NCBI GenBank assembly: GCA_025458525.1 | Contig: JALOSF010000040.1 | Location: 1 to 32,969 of the forward strand | Origin: Cypionkella sp. | GTDB lineage: Bacteria > Pseudomonadota > Alphaproteobacteria > Rhodobacterales > Rhodobacteraceae | Reading direction: 5' to 3' | DNA: 32,969 nucleotides | In this document: one piece after another, positions 16,514-24,909 of the stretch | How positions within the stretch are numbered: the stretch's first letter is position 1 | How the letters are laid out: each line of letters opens with the position of its first letter | Notes under the pieces: generated by a model | Seen by the model: only the letters and a program-made list of their open reading frames with translations | Told to the model about the DNA's origin: nothing | The model's database searches: none | Position numbers and translations under genes: made by a program

Positions 16514-17210
16514 AATCGTCCTTGATACCGAAACAACCGGGTTCGAACCGTCCGAAGGCCATCGCATCGTGGAAATCGGCGCGGTCGAGCTGTTCAACCA
16601 TTTGCCCACCGGCAAGACCTATCACCAATACATCAATCCCGAACGCCCGATGCCGAAAGAGGCGTTCGAGGTTCATGGCCTTGGCGATGATTTCTTGCGC
16701 GACAAGCCGGTTTTCGCACAGGTGGGTCGTGCCTTTTTGGATTTCATAGGCGACGCGCAACTTGTGATCCACAATGCCGCGTTCGACATGAAGTTTCTCA
16801 ATTTCGAACTGCAAAAAGCGGCCTTGCCAACGCTGCCCAGTGCACGGGCGACGGATACCTTGTTGATTGCGCGGCAGAAGTTTCCTGGCTCGCCTGCCTC
16901 ACTCGATGCGCTGTGCCGTCGGTTCGGGGTGGATAACTCGGCCCGTGAAAAGCACGGCGCCTTGCTCGATTCCGAAATCCTCGCGGAGGTTTATCTGGAA
17001 CTTGTCGGCGGACGACAGCCCGATCTGGTTCTTGCGCCGACCGAAGGCAAAAAGGAAAAGACCGGGCAGATCGATGCGGCGCCCGAATGGCGCCCGCGTC
17101 CACGACCGGCACCCCTCCCCTCGCGCGGGTCAGCGGCCGAGGCCGAGGCGCATGCCGCCTTTCTTGCCAAGATGGGGGAAACCGCCCTCTGGCACCGGCG
17201 CGCGGAGTGA
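16506..17210 (+). CDS. dnaQ: DNA polymerase III epsilon subunit (proofreading exonuclease)
   Basis: DnaQ is the 3'-to-5' proofreading exonuclease of the replicative polymerase. The start is ATG 16506 (MREIVLDTETTGFEP), which overlaps the coaE end by 8 bases; a longer upstream reading would lie entirely within coaE. The DEDDh motifs are present: Exo I VLDTETTGFE at residues 5-14, Exo II HNAAFDMKFLNFEL near 90 and Exo III KHGALLDSEILAEVYLEL near 150 with the catalytic His and Asp. The tail after about residue 180 is proline/arginine-rich and ends with a helix likely to bind the polymerase alpha subunit. The 234 residues are typical. Confidence 0.97.
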   Translation: MREIVLDTETTGFEPSEGHRIVEIGAVELFNHLPTGKTYHQYINPERPMPKEAFEVHGLGDDFLRDKPVFAQVGRAFLDFIGDAQLVIHNAAFDMKFLNFELQKAALPTLPSARATDTLLIARQKFPGSPASLDALCRRFGVDNSAREKHGALLDSEILAEVYLELVGGRQPDLVLAPTEGKKEKTGQIDAAPEWRPRPRPAPLPSRGSAAEAEAHAAFLAKMGETALWHRRAE

Positions 17211-17235
17211 AAAAGCCGGTCCCTGAAAGACCGGC
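17210..17235 (-). terminator. Intrinsic terminator of secB
   Basis: On the minus strand GCCGGTC and GACCGGC form a perfect 7-bp stem with a 7-base loop, directly followed by TTTTT. It sits just after the secB stop and overlaps the last base of convergent dnaQ. This is the clearest intrinsic terminator in the window. Confidence 0.8.
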
Positions 17236-17250
17236 CCTTCCCCTATCGGA

Positions 17251-17760
17251 TCAGTTTGGCTGCCCTTGCGGCGCCTGGGCCTGCGCCTGAGCGCGCCGCG
17301 CCAATTCCTGGCGATACAGCGAAAGATAATCGACCGTATCGATGTTCAGGGGCGGGAAGCCACCGTCGCGCGTCACATCGCTGATGATCCGGCGGATGAA
17401 CGGAAACAGGATGCGCGGGCATTCGATCAGCAAGAAGGGATGCAGCTGGTCATCGGGCACCCCCTCGACATGGAAAATCCCGCCATAATCGACTTCCATC
17501 AGGAACAATGTCTCATTGTTTGCCCGATTTTTCGAAGTCACGCGGAACTTCTGGATCACCTCGAACTGGTGATCCTGTGGCCGCTTGCGGGCGTCAAGGC
17601 TGACCGCGACCTGAATGTCGGGCTGCACCTCTGTTCCGTTCAACCCCTTTTGCGCCACCGCGTTTTCAAACGACATGTCACGAATGAACTGGGCCAGAAC
17701 CTGCATCTTCACTTGCGGCTGGGCCTGTGGCTGCGCGGCAGCACCATTTTCTTCGGCCAT
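17251..17760 (-). CDS. secB: Protein-export chaperone SecB
   Basis: SecB is a tetrameric cytoplasmic chaperone that holds preproteins unfolded and hands them to SecA. The 169-residue protein opens with a Gln/Ala-rich leader and then the family core: KMQVLAQFIRDMSFENAV near residue 18, then QPDIQVAVSLDAR. The characteristic GGIFHVEGVPDDQLHPFLLIECPRILFPFIRRIISDVTRDGGFPPLNIDTVDYLSLY runs at about 92-150. The C-terminus is Gln/Ala-rich. It is read leftward after fxsA with a 61-base gap and ends at a strong terminator. Confidence 0.97.
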   Translation of the reverse strand: MAEENGAAAQPQAQPQVKMQVLAQFIRDMSFENAVAQKGLNGTEVQPDIQVAVSLDARKRPQDHQFEVIQKFRVTSKNRANNETLFLMEVDYGGIFHVEGVPDDQLHPFLLIECPRILFPFIRRIISDVTRDGGFPPLNIDTVDYLSLYRQELARRAQAQAQAPQGQPN

Positions 17761-17821
17761 ATTCCCTCAATCTCCCATGGAACCTGTTTGGACCCGTTCC
17801 TAACAGGTCACTTGCGTCTGC

Positions 17822-18292
17822 TCAATGCCGGGTCCAACCCGAAGGTCCGCGCGGCGGCACGTTTTCATCCACCTCGTAAAACTCGGCGTCGATGACCGCA
17901 GGGCCATCGCGGCGGCTTTGCATCGGTCCGGTCCCATAGGCTTGCACCTGAATCCGCGCGCCGACAAAGCGGATGATGATTTCGCGAAGTTTGGGGATCA
18001 TCAGAAGAAAACCGATCGTGTCGGTAAAGAACCCCGGCGTCAGCAGCAACAGCCCGGCAAGCAGGATCAACGCCCCATGCGCAAGCGGGGACAGCGGATT
18101 TTTCAGCTCGCGCAGATCACCCCGCAGCTGTGCCACAACCTTCAGCCCCTGCCAGCGCATCAGGATCGTCCCGATCAACCCTGTCAGAAGCACCAGGCCA
18201 AGGGTGGGCCACAGGGTCAACCATCCTCCCACGGTGATGAAAAGCGCGATCTCGATCAGCGGCACAATCAAGAAGAGCGGAAAAAGCCACAT
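17822..18292 (-). CDS. fxsA: FxsA family membrane protein
   Basis: FxsA is a small inner-membrane protein; in E. coli its overproduction relieves phage T7 exclusion by the F plasmid, but its general role is unknown. The start is set at ATG 18292 with AGGAGG about 7 bases upstream, giving MWLFPLFLIVPLIEIALFITVGGWLTLWPTLGLVLLTGLIGTILMRWQG, which is the family signature. The 156 residues show about three membrane segments (3-22, 26-45, 75-100, the last rich in leucine and followed by TPGFFTDTIGFLLMIPKLR) and a polar tail. It is divergent from the Tim44-domain gene, with 140 bases between them holding both promoters. Confidence 0.93.
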   Translation of the reverse strand: MWLFPLFLIVPLIEIALFITVGGWLTLWPTLGLVLLTGLIGTILMRWQGLKVVAQLRGDLRELKNPLSPLAHGALILLAGLLLLTPGFFTDTIGFLLMIPKLREIIIRFVGARIQVQAYGTGPMQSRRDGPAVIDAEFYEVDENVPPRGPSGWTRH

Positions 18293-18432
18293 ACTGGCCT
18301 CCTTCACAGGTGTTTGCAGACAGTGTGGCGGTAGACACTGCCCCTTGCCAGCCCTACATAAGAGCCGACGGTCAAAGTTACCAATCCCCAATGCACCCCG
18401 GCCCGTTCTCCGGTATCTGATCGAGGTTTTGA

Positions 18433-19092
18433 ATGAACTCTTCCCTGATCCAGCTTCTTGTTCTTGCCGGGATCGCGATCTTCCTGATCCTGAAGCTGCG
18501 TTCTGTTCTTGGCACACGGGACGGGTTCGAAAAGCCCCCCGTTCCACTGGATGATGTCCGGCCGCGTGTGAAGCGCGATTTCGAGGTGATCGAGGGCGGC
18601 CCCGACCGTGACATCACTGACCATGTCGCCGACGGCTCAGAGGCGGCCAAGGCGCTTGCGGCGATGAAGGTGGCAGAGCCGGGTTTCTCGGTGAATACCT
18701 TTCTTCAAGGCGCCCGCGGCGCTTACGAGATGATCCTCATGTCGTTTGAACGCGGCGATCTGGACCCGATCCGCCCTTTCCTTGATGACGAGATCGAGGC
18801 CGCCTTTGCTCAGGCGATCAATGCACGCGAGGCCGAAGGGCTGACGGTCGAAGCCACCTTCGTGGGCTTGCGTGAACTCGCGCTTCAGAACGCCACCTTC
18901 AACCGCGATACGAACCGCGCGGAAATTTCGGTGCGGTATGTCGGAGAGTTGACTTCGGTGATCCGCAACAAGGCGGGCGAGGTGGTTGAAGGCAACCCCA
19001 AGGAAATCAAGCGTCAACGCGACGTCTGGACCTATGCCCGTGTCATGGGGTCGTCGGACCCGAACTGGCAGCTTGTCGCAACGGGCGATTAA
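18433..19092 (+). CDS. Tim44-like domain protein (TimA-type)
   Basis: Bacterial Tim44-like (TimA) proteins are membrane-anchored relatives of the mitochondrial import component Tim44. The 219-residue protein has an N-terminal membrane anchor (residues 4-22, LIQLLVLAGIAIFLILKLR) and a polar linker. The Tim44 domain covers about 75-215: SVNTFLQGARGAYEMILMSFERGDLDPIRPFLDDEIEAAF, and a C-terminal strand ending DVWTYARVMGSSDPNWQLVATGD. It starts a rightward group with mltA and smr; the gap to mltA is 9 bases. The adjacency of secB, fxsA, Tim44 and mltA is conserved near alphaproteobacterial origins (from memory). The molecular role is not established from sequence. Confidence 0.9.
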   Translation: MNSSLIQLLVLAGIAIFLILKLRSVLGTRDGFEKPPVPLDDVRPRVKRDFEVIEGGPDRDITDHVADGSEAAKALAAMKVAEPGFSVNTFLQGARGAYEMILMSFERGDLDPIRPFLDDEIEAAFAQAINAREAEGLTVEATFVGLRELALQNATFNRDTNRAEISVRYVGELTSVIRNKAGEVVEGNPKEIKRQRDVWTYARVMGSSDPNWQLVATGD

Positions 19093-19101
19093 GGCTTCGG
19101 C

Positions 19102-20133
19102 GTGGGGCGGATCGGGAATGTGTTTCAAGCCCTGTTGTTTGGCGCGGCCCTGATGGTCGCGCCTGCCGCCCCGGCACAAATCCTGACCTTCGAGGAGCTG
19201 GAGGGTTGGGCCCAGGACGACCACGCCGCTGCGCTCTCGGTCTTTCGGGGCACCTGTGCGCTGTTGCGTGATCCGCTCTGGACGCCACCCTGCCGGCTGG
19301 CCCAACAGGTTGGCCCGGGTCAAGCCGCGGCGCGTCAGTTTTTCGAACTGCTGTTCCGTCCTGTCCTGATCGGAACGCCGCCTGCCCTGTTCACCGGCTA
19401 TTACGAACCGGAACTGAATGGGTCTTTGACGCGCACGCCGCGCTATGCCTATCCGCTTTACCGCAAACCGCCCGAGATGACCGAAGGGCAGATGTTCCAC
19501 TCCCGCGAGGCGATCGAAGGCGGCATCCTGCGTGGGCGCGGTCTTGAACTGGTCTGGCTGGATGACCCGGTCGAAGTCTATTTCCTGCAAGTGCAGGGGT
19601 CGGGTCGCATCCGTCTGCCCGACGGGCGCGTGATGCGCGTCGCCTATGCCGGGAAGAATGGCCATCCCTATCGGTCGATCGGTCAGGAACTGATCCGGCG
19701 TGGCGCCTCGATGGCCGATGTTTCGGCGCAGGATATCAAGGCTTGGGTCAGGGCAAACCCCGGTCCCGGCCGCGCCCTGCTCAACTCCAACCCGTCCTTC
19801 GTGTTCTTTCGCCGGCTTGACGATCTGCCGCCCGAAAGCGGACCAATCGGGGCCATGGGCCGTCCGATCACGGGCCTGCGGTCAGTTGCCATCGATCCCG
19901 CCCATGTCCCGCTTGGCGCTCCGGTCTGGATCGAGAAAGCGGGCCGCGATCCGATGCGCCGCCTGATGATCGCGCAAGACACGGGCGGCGCGATAAAGGG
20001 TGCCCAGCGGGCGGATATCTTCTTTGGCACAGGCCTTGCCGCTGGCGAAGCCGCGGGCCGGATCAAGGACGGGGGGCGTCTGATCCAGCTGTTGCCCATA
20101 GACAGCGCCTATGCGCTTTTGCCGGACGGCTGA
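19102..20133 (+). CDS. mltA: Membrane-bound lytic murein transglycosylase A
   Basis: MltA cleaves peptidoglycan glycan strands with formation of 1,6-anhydromuramic ends, in the periplasm. The GTG at 19102 gives 343 residues with an N-terminal export signal (about 1-26, ending APAAPAQ). There is no lipobox cysteine, so the protein looks secreted or signal-anchored rather than lipidated. The MltA domain follows: LFTGYYEPELNGSLTRTPRYAYPLYRKP near 94 and VYFLQVQGSGRIRLPDGRVMRVAYAGKNGHPYRSIG near 156. The C-terminal 3D domain shows SVAIDPAHVPLGAPVWI and IAQDTGGAIKGAQRADIFFGTG near 292, containing the catalytic Asp region. It is 9 bases after the Tim44 gene and 2 bases before smr. Confidence 0.94.
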   Translation: MGRIGNVFQALLFGAALMVAPAAPAQILTFEELEGWAQDDHAAALSVFRGTCALLRDPLWTPPCRLAQQVGPGQAAARQFFELLFRPVLIGTPPALFTGYYEPELNGSLTRTPRYAYPLYRKPPEMTEGQMFHSREAIEGGILRGRGLELVWLDDPVEVYFLQVQGSGRIRLPDGRVMRVAYAGKNGHPYRSIGQELIRRGASMADVSAQDIKAWVRANPGPGRALLNSNPSFVFFRRLDDLPPESGPIGAMGRPITGLRSVAIDPAHVPLGAPVWIEKAGRDPMRRLMIAQDTGGAIKGAQRADIFFGTGLAAGEAAGRIKDGGRLIQLLPIDSAYALLPDG

Positions 20134-20135
20134 CC

Positions 20136-20735
20136 ATGGCGCGCCGCCGCACTTTGCGCCCCGAGGAGGAGGAGCTGTGGCATGCCGTCATGCGCACGGC
20201 CCGGCCGATGCATTCCAACGGCGCCTCTGTGCTTCAGCGCAAGGAAGACGCCAAGGAGTCCAACGCTTTCCACCCGAAAGAGCCGGTCCAAAAGACCCTT
20301 CCCGTCTTTCGCCTGGGAGAGCGGGCGCGGGTTGATCGTCCGCATGACCTTGCCCCCAGCCTTTCGGACGCCCTTGCCAAGGCCCCGGTGCAGATGGATG
20401 CCAAGGCTTATGGCCGGATGACCCGCGGCAAGCTGGTGCCAGAGGCGCGGATCGACCTGCACGGCCTTACGCTGGCCGAGGCGCATCCAGACCTGATCCG
20501 CTTCATCTTGAACGCGCATGCGCAGGGGCTTCGACTGGTGCTGGTCATCACCGGCAAAGGCAAGGCAAAGCCGGACTACGGGCCCATTCCTTCGCGGATC
20601 GGCGCATTGCGCCACCAGGTGCCGCAATGGCTCCGTTTGCCGCCACTGGGCCCCTTGGTCTTGCAGGTGGCCGAGGCACATCTGCGCCATGGCGGTGCCG
20701 GGGCCTATTACGTCTATCTGCGCCGCGGTCGGTGA
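20136..20735 (+). CDS. Smr/MutS2 C-terminal domain protein
   Basis: Smr domains are small DNA- or RNA-nicking endonuclease modules. The 199-residue protein has a basic N-terminal half of unknown fold, with RRRTLRPEEEELWHAVMRTARP at residues 3-24. The Smr domain spans about 100-199: RIDLHGLTLAEAH near 107 (the DxH motif), LVLVITGKGK near 135, the LPQWL-like region QVPQWLRLPPLGPLVLQV, and AEAHLRHGGAGAYYVYLRR near the end. It begins 2 bases after mltA. Standalone Smr proteins are common at this position in alphaproteobacteria, but the specific substrate is unknown. It converges on the hydrolase gene with a 19-base gap and no clear terminator. Confidence 0.9.
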   Translation: MARRRTLRPEEEELWHAVMRTARPMHSNGASVLQRKEDAKESNAFHPKEPVQKTLPVFRLGERARVDRPHDLAPSLSDALAKAPVQMDAKAYGRMTRGKLVPEARIDLHGLTLAEAHPDLIRFILNAHAQGLRLVLVITGKGKAKPDYGPIPSRIGALRHQVPQWLRLPPLGPLVLQVAEAHLRHGGAGAYYVYLRRGR

Positions 20736-20754
20736 AGCGGCCGCCCGCGTCACC

Positions 20755-21864
20755 CTAGCGCTGCAATTCGTTCCCGACGGCGACCACCGGGCTGAGGATG
20801 ATCTGCGTCGCGCTTTGCACGGTCAAAACCGCGCCCGGCAGCAAACCTGTCCGGGCGATACGATCGGCATCGAGCGAGGCGTCAACCGACAGGATTCCCT
20901 CCAGCAAGCGCAGCAGGCTGGGCGAGTCGCCAAGGTTGAAATGACCAAGGCCCTTGCCAAAGGCCGCGGTGTCCAGGAACGTGATCGGCAAGTCGCCGAC
21001 GCGCGTCAGGTCGGTAAGCGAACCGAGCCGTTCCTTTTGCCCGGTCAACCGCGCCGAAACCTGCAACGCCCGGTCCCTGCGCGAGGAAAACACGACAAAC
21101 GGTTGCGGCAGTTTCGGAATCGCAAGCGCCTGCGCGCGAAACACATCCACATCGATGTCGGGCGAGATAAGCACGATCCCCCCCACCCGATCGATTGCGC
21201 GACTTTTGCCGCGAATGGCCTTCTGGCGCAGCGCCTCCATCAGCAGGGCGCTGCCCATCGAATGCGCAACCAGGATCACCCGCCTTGCGCCAGCCGCTTC
21301 GACCTCGGCCAGAAGGCGTTCCAGCCCGTCACGGGCAAACAGCGCCGAGTCGCGGTCATAGACATAGCCCAATGGCTGTGCTGCCGAGGGCCAGGAGTAA
21401 TGCACAATCGCCCCCGGCAGATCGAGGTCATGCGACATCTGTGCAATGCGATACAAACCTTCGGAAAAGGTGTTGTTGAACCCATGGACAAAGATGACAG
21501 CCTCACCGCCATGTGCGTTCAATTCGGTGCGCAGGGCCGCCCGAAAGTCGGCGTCGGACCCATAGCGCGCTGCATAGGTCGTGAGGAAATGCTTTCTCGG
21601 ATCGCTCCGCCCCGATTGCGGCGGCCAGTTGATCTGGCCCGCCTCTCGCTCGGGCGGGACCGAGATGTCATAGCGGCCAAAGCTCACCGCCTCGACGCGG
21701 GAGCCGTCAAAATTGCCGTTCGCATCAAGGCCCCTGGTGGTGGCGATGAAGATTTCGCGCACCTTGCCCACGGTGGCGGCCTCCGGCGCAAGCGTCAGTT
21801 GGCCCCGGGGCGCGCATCCTGCAACCAAAATCACCAAAACCAACAGCTTGAACGCTCGCAGCAC
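20755..21864 (-). CDS. Alpha/beta hydrolase lipoprotein (DUF900 type)
   Basis: The protein has a type II signal: MLRAFKLLVLVILVAGCAPRG, with lipobox VAGC and cysteine at 17, so it is probably anchored in an envelope membrane. It then shows the DUF900 alpha/beta-hydrolase pattern. IFIATTRGLDANG is near residue 40, the oxyanion segment VIFVHGFNNTFSEGLYRIAQM is near 125, and the nucleophile elbow VAHSMGSALLMEAL is near 200 with Ser as nucleophile. VLISPDIDVDVF near 234 holds a candidate acid, and a late histidine (GKGLGHFNLG) completes a plausible triad. The start is GTG 21864 with GAGG upstream. It lies 98 bases downstream of hslU on the same strand. The substrate is unknown. Confidence 0.85.
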   Translation of the reverse strand: MLRAFKLLVLVILVAGCAPRGQLTLAPEAATVGKVREIFIATTRGLDANGNFDGSRVEAVSFGRYDISVPPEREAGQINWPPQSGRSDPRKHFLTTYAARYGSDADFRAALRTELNAHGGEAVIFVHGFNNTFSEGLYRIAQMSHDLDLPGAIVHYSWPSAAQPLGYVYDRDSALFARDGLERLLAEVEAAGARRVILVAHSMGSALLMEALRQKAIRGKSRAIDRVGGIVLISPDIDVDVFRAQALAIPKLPQPFVVFSSRRDRALQVSARLTGQKERLGSLTDLTRVGDLPITFLDTAAFGKGLGHFNLGDSPSLLRLLEGILSVDASLDADRIARTGLLPGAVLTVQSATQIILSPVVAVGNELQR

Positions 21865-21962
21865 GCTTGCACCTCATCGATGACCTGAGCACTCATTTAC
21901 CCTTAGTTGGCGCAGGTCAAGCCGGACGAAATTCGCAACGCGCGCTTGTTCGCCGCCCCATG

Positions 21963-23258
21963 TTACAAAACGTAACGCGACAGGTCGGCAGACCGCGCAA
22001 GCGCGCCCACATTGGCCTCGACGAATGCGGCGTCAACGGTGACGGCTTCGCCGGATCGGTCGGGTGCGGAAAAGCTCAACTCCTCGAACACCCGTTCCAG
22101 AATGGTGTAAAGCCGTCGCGCGCCAATATTTTCGACAGATTGATTCACCTCGGCCGCGATCCGCGCCAAGGCGGCAATCCCTTCGATGGTAAAGGTCACG
22201 GCGACATCCTCGGTGGCCATAAGGGCCGAATATTGCCGTGTCAGCGCGTTTTCGGTTTCGGTCAGGATACGAACGAAATCCTGCTCGGTCAGCGGCTTCA
22301 ACTCGACCCGAATGGGAAGACGCCCCTGCAGTTCTGGAAGCAGATCCGAAGGTTTTGCGATGTGAAACGCACCGCTTGCGATGAACAGGATATGGTCGGT
22401 CTTGACCGGGCCATATTTGGTTGAAACCGTGGTGCCTTCGATCAGCGGCAACAAATCGCGCTGCACGCCTTCGCGGCTGACATCGCCGCCCCGTGCGTCG
22501 CTGCGGGCGCAGATCTTGTCGATCTCGTCCAGAAACACGATGCCGTTTTCCTGCACCGCCGTCAGGGCCGCCGCCTTCACCGCCTCGTCATCCAGCAGCT
22601 TGTCGGCCTCTTGCCCGATCAGCAGATCATAGCTGTCGGCAACCGTCACCTTCTTGCGCACCGTGCGCCCGCCAAAGGCCTTGAACAGATCCTGTAGCCC
22701 TTGCATTTGCAACTCCATGCCGGGCGCGCCCATCATCGGCAGTGGGCTGGAGGTGTCGGCGATGTCAAGCTCGATCACCGTTGAATCGAGTTCGCCGCGC
22801 CGCAGCTTGCCGCGAAACAACTCGCGCGTTTGCTCGCGCGCATCCTTGCCCGCCAGCGCCTCGATCACGCGGTCTTCGGCGGCGGCTTGCGCGCGGGCCT
22901 TCACCTCGTCGCGCATCCGCGCCCGCGTATCGACCATCGCCGCATCCACCAGATCGCGGATGATGCTGTCCACATCGCGGCCCACATAGCCCACTTCGGT
23001 GAACTTGGTCGCCTCGACCTTCAGGAACGGCGCCTTGGCCAGCTTGGCCAGCCGCCGCGAAATCTCGGTCTTGCCGACGCCGGTCGGCCCGATCATCAGA
23101 ATGTTTTTCGGATAGACTTCATCCCGCAGATCATCGGCCAGCAGCTTGCGCCGCCAACGGTTGCGCAGGGCCACGGCCACGGCGCGCTTGGCGTCCTTCT
23201 GGCCGATGATGAAACGATCAAGCTCGGATACGATTTCACGCGGGGTCAGGTCAGTCAT
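21963..23258 (-). CDS. hslU: ATP-dependent protease ATPase subunit HslU
   Basis: HslU is the hexameric AAA+ unfoldase that feeds proteins to the HslV peptidase. The start is ATG 23258 ([31 protein letters not shown]), which overlaps the stop of the membrane protein by 4 bases. The 431 residues contain Walker [20 protein letters not shown] near 60 and the pore-loop segment [16 protein letters not shown] near 88. An inserted I domain lies at about 110-240, Walker [12 protein letters not shown] is near 245, and the sensor region [11 protein letters not shown] is present. The C-terminal tail ends LSRYVL, the segment that docks into HslV. Length and motifs are normal. Confidence 0.97.
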   Translation of the reverse strand: MTDLTPREIVSELDRFIIGQKDAKRAVAVALRNRWRRKLLADDLRDEVYPKNILMIGPTGVGKTEISRRLAKLAKAPFLKVEATKFTEVGYVGRDVDSIIRDLVDAAMVDTRARMRDEVKARAQAAAEDRVIEALAGKDAREQTRELFRGKLRRGELDSTVIELDIADTSSPLPMMGAPGMELQMQGLQDLFKAFGGRTVRKKVTVADSYDLLIGQEADKLLDDEAVKAAALTAVQENGIVFLDEIDKICARSDARGGDVSREGVQRDLLPLIEGTTVSTKYGPVKTDHILFIASGAFHIAKPSDLLPELQGRLPIRVELKPLTEQDFVRILTETENALTRQYSALMATEDVAVTFTIEGIAALARIAAEVNQSVENIGARRLYTILERVFEELSFSAPDRSGEAVTVDAAFVEANVGALARSADLSRYVL

Positions 23259-24310
23259 TTTATGCTCCCATAGGGGGGAAGGCGGTCCTTGCCGGGAAAG
23301 TCGGGCAAGGATCGCATCAGGGCAGAGCGCAGTCGGTCCCACTGCGCGCCTAGGAAAACAAGGCCAAAGCCAAGGAACAGGATCACCATCGCCGATCCGT
23401 CAAACAGCTCGAAGATCAGCCAGACGGCATACCCCGCGCCGGACACCAGAAATGACCTGCGGTCGATGGCAAGGGCGACAAGCGCGATGGCCACAAGAAA
23501 GCCCAGCAGCAAAAGCTGCCCGCCTTGGCCCCCCGACAGCAGAAAGACGGCCACCGTGTTGACGATGGCGGGGGCCGCGGTGACATGCAGCCAGAAGCCT
23601 GTGGTGCTTCGCGTGGACACGCGCAGCGGGTCTGACATGTCGAACCGCATGGCAAGCGCAAAGGTCAGCAGGCCAAAGACCAGCGACAAGAGCGAAAGCG
23701 GCCCCGTGCCCGACAGGTGCAACAGGCCAAGCCCGTCCTCGGGCAGCACACCGCCACGGGCAAGCAGCGACCAGATGGTCGAAAACACCGCGGTCGCAAT
23801 GATGGCAGCTGCGAAAGGCACCCGAAAGCGCCGGTAATGCAACAGCATGACGCCCGCCACGACAGCCGAGGACAGTGCCGACCCTGCCAGGCCCCGGAGC
23901 CCCGCCAGATCTGCCACGGCAAGGCCAAGCACCCAGGCCGTCAGCGATGACATGATCGCAAGCGCGATCGAAGGCGCAATCATCCGGCGTTTGAGGGTGA
24001 AATAGCCCTGAACCACCGACAGCCCGGCCAGTGTGACAAGCGCCACCAGCACCGTATCAAAACCGCCGGGGTTGAATACCTCGGCCCCCAGTGCGGCTGA
24101 AATACCGACCCAGCCCAAGAACAGGATGCTGAGGCCGATGACGATGAAGATTTCGTTGAACCCTTTGAACAGGACAAAGGGTTCCTCGCCCGGCTCTACG
24201 CCGGCAACGGCCTGCCGACGGGACTCGGCGATTGCTGTCAGACCCGCGGCTTGCGCTTCGGTGATCAAACCGCGCTGCACAGCGGTGCGCAGGTCTTGTG
24301 TCTCGATCAT
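23255..24310 (-). CDS. Polytopic membrane protein encoded between hslV and hslU
   Basis: I do not recognise a named function. The 351-residue protein has a soluble N-terminal stretch ([25 protein letters not shown], residues 9-33) that looks like the start of DUF2157-type proteins. About ten hydrophobic segments follow (roughly 52-75, 83-104, 112-137, 143-160, 166-185, 205-224, 240-260, 265-285, 290-310, 312-330). The C-terminus is basic and cytosolic-looking. It begins inside the hslV stop (4-base overlap) and ends inside the hslU start (4-base overlap), so its synthesis is coupled to both protease subunits. No catalytic motif is visible. Confidence 0.85.
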   Translation of the reverse strand: MIETQDLRTAVQRGLITEAQAAGLTAIAESRRQAVAGVEPGEEPFVLFKGFNEIFIVIGLSILFLGWVGISAALGAEVFNPGGFDTVLVALVTLAGLSVVQGYFTLKRRMIAPSIALAIMSSLTAWVLGLAVADLAGLRGLAGSALSSAVVAGVMLLHYRRFRVPFAAAIIATAVFSTIWSLLARGGVLPEDGLGLLHLSGTGPLSLLSLVFGLLTFALAMRFDMSDPLRVSTRSTTGFWLHVTAAPAIVNTVAVFLLSGGQGGQLLLLGFLVAIALVALAIDRRSFLVSGAGYAVWLIFELFDGSAMVILFLGFGLVFLGAQWDRLRSALMRSLPDFPGKDRLPPYGSIK

Positions 24311-24867
24311 TTGGCTGCGATCCGCTCCACCGTCAGGGTGCCGTTGGTGTAAACGCAGATGCTTGCCGCGATGGCCATTGCCTTGCGGGCCACGTCCTCG
24401 GCCGGCAGATCGGTTTCCATCAACCCCCGCGCTGCTGCCAGGGCGAAATTGCCGCCAGACCCGATGGCTGCCACGTCATGCTCTGGCTCCAGCACATCGC
24501 CCGCGCCTGTGATGACATACAGTTCGGCCCCATCGGTCACGATCAGCATGGCCTCGAGGTTGCGCAGGTATTTGTCCATCCGCCAATCCTTGGCCAGATC
24601 AACGCAGGCACGCGCCAGATGGCCCGGCGCAGCTTCGAGCTTCTTTTCCAGCCGCTCCAACAGGGTGAAGGCGTCGGCGGTTGATCCGGCAAAGCCGCAG
24701 ATCACGTCATGCCCGCCGGGCGACAGGCGGCGCACCTTGCGCGCGCTGCCCTTGATGACCGTCTGGCCAAGGCTGACCTGACCATCGCCCGCGACCACCA
24801 CTTCGCCACCACGGCGCACGGCCAAAATTGTCGTGCCATGCCAGCCGGGAAACTTGTCATCCGACAT
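24307..24867 (-). CDS. hslV: ATP-dependent protease peptidase subunit HslV
   Basis: HslV is the proteasome-beta-like threonine peptidase of the HslUV complex. The start is set at ATG 24867 ([19 protein letters not shown]) with GGAGG about 6 bases upstream; an ATG 12 bases earlier is less likely. The short propeptide ends at HG, leaving Thr-12 as the N-terminal nucleophile of the mature chain. Further landmarks are [45 protein letters not shown] near 61 and [17 protein letters not shown] near 137. The 186 residues are standard. It is the first gene of a leftward hslV / membrane protein / hslU unit and is divergent from the capsule-like gene. Confidence 0.97.
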   Translation of the reverse strand: MSDDKFPGWHGTTILAVRRGGEVVVAGDGQVSLGQTVIKGSARKVRRLSPGGHDVICGFAGSTADAFTLLERLEKKLEAAPGHLARACVDLAKDWRMDKYLRNLEAMLIVTDGAELYVITGAGDVLEPEHDVAAIGSGGNFALAAARGLMETDLPAEDVARKAMAIAASICVYTNGTLTVERIAAK

Positions 24868-24909
24868 CCGATCCTCCATCGTCTTGTCCTATATGGCCGC
24901 CCGCTCGCG

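Noticed and set aside
17822-18547. Longer N-terminus for fxsA starting at 18547
   Set aside because: The extra 85 residues lie opposite the Tim44-domain gene start and lack family similarity; ATG 18292 has an AGGAGG and begins the conserved sequence.
20518-21888. A 456-codon plus-strand open frame opposite the DUF900 hydrolase
   Set aside because: The minus strand has a signal peptide, lipobox and catalytic motifs; the plus-strand reading has none.
21962-21976. GTTAC-N5-GTAAC inverted repeat at the hslU stop codon
   Set aside because: The stem is only 5 bp with no T run, and it overlaps coding sequence; it is too weak to call a terminator or operator.
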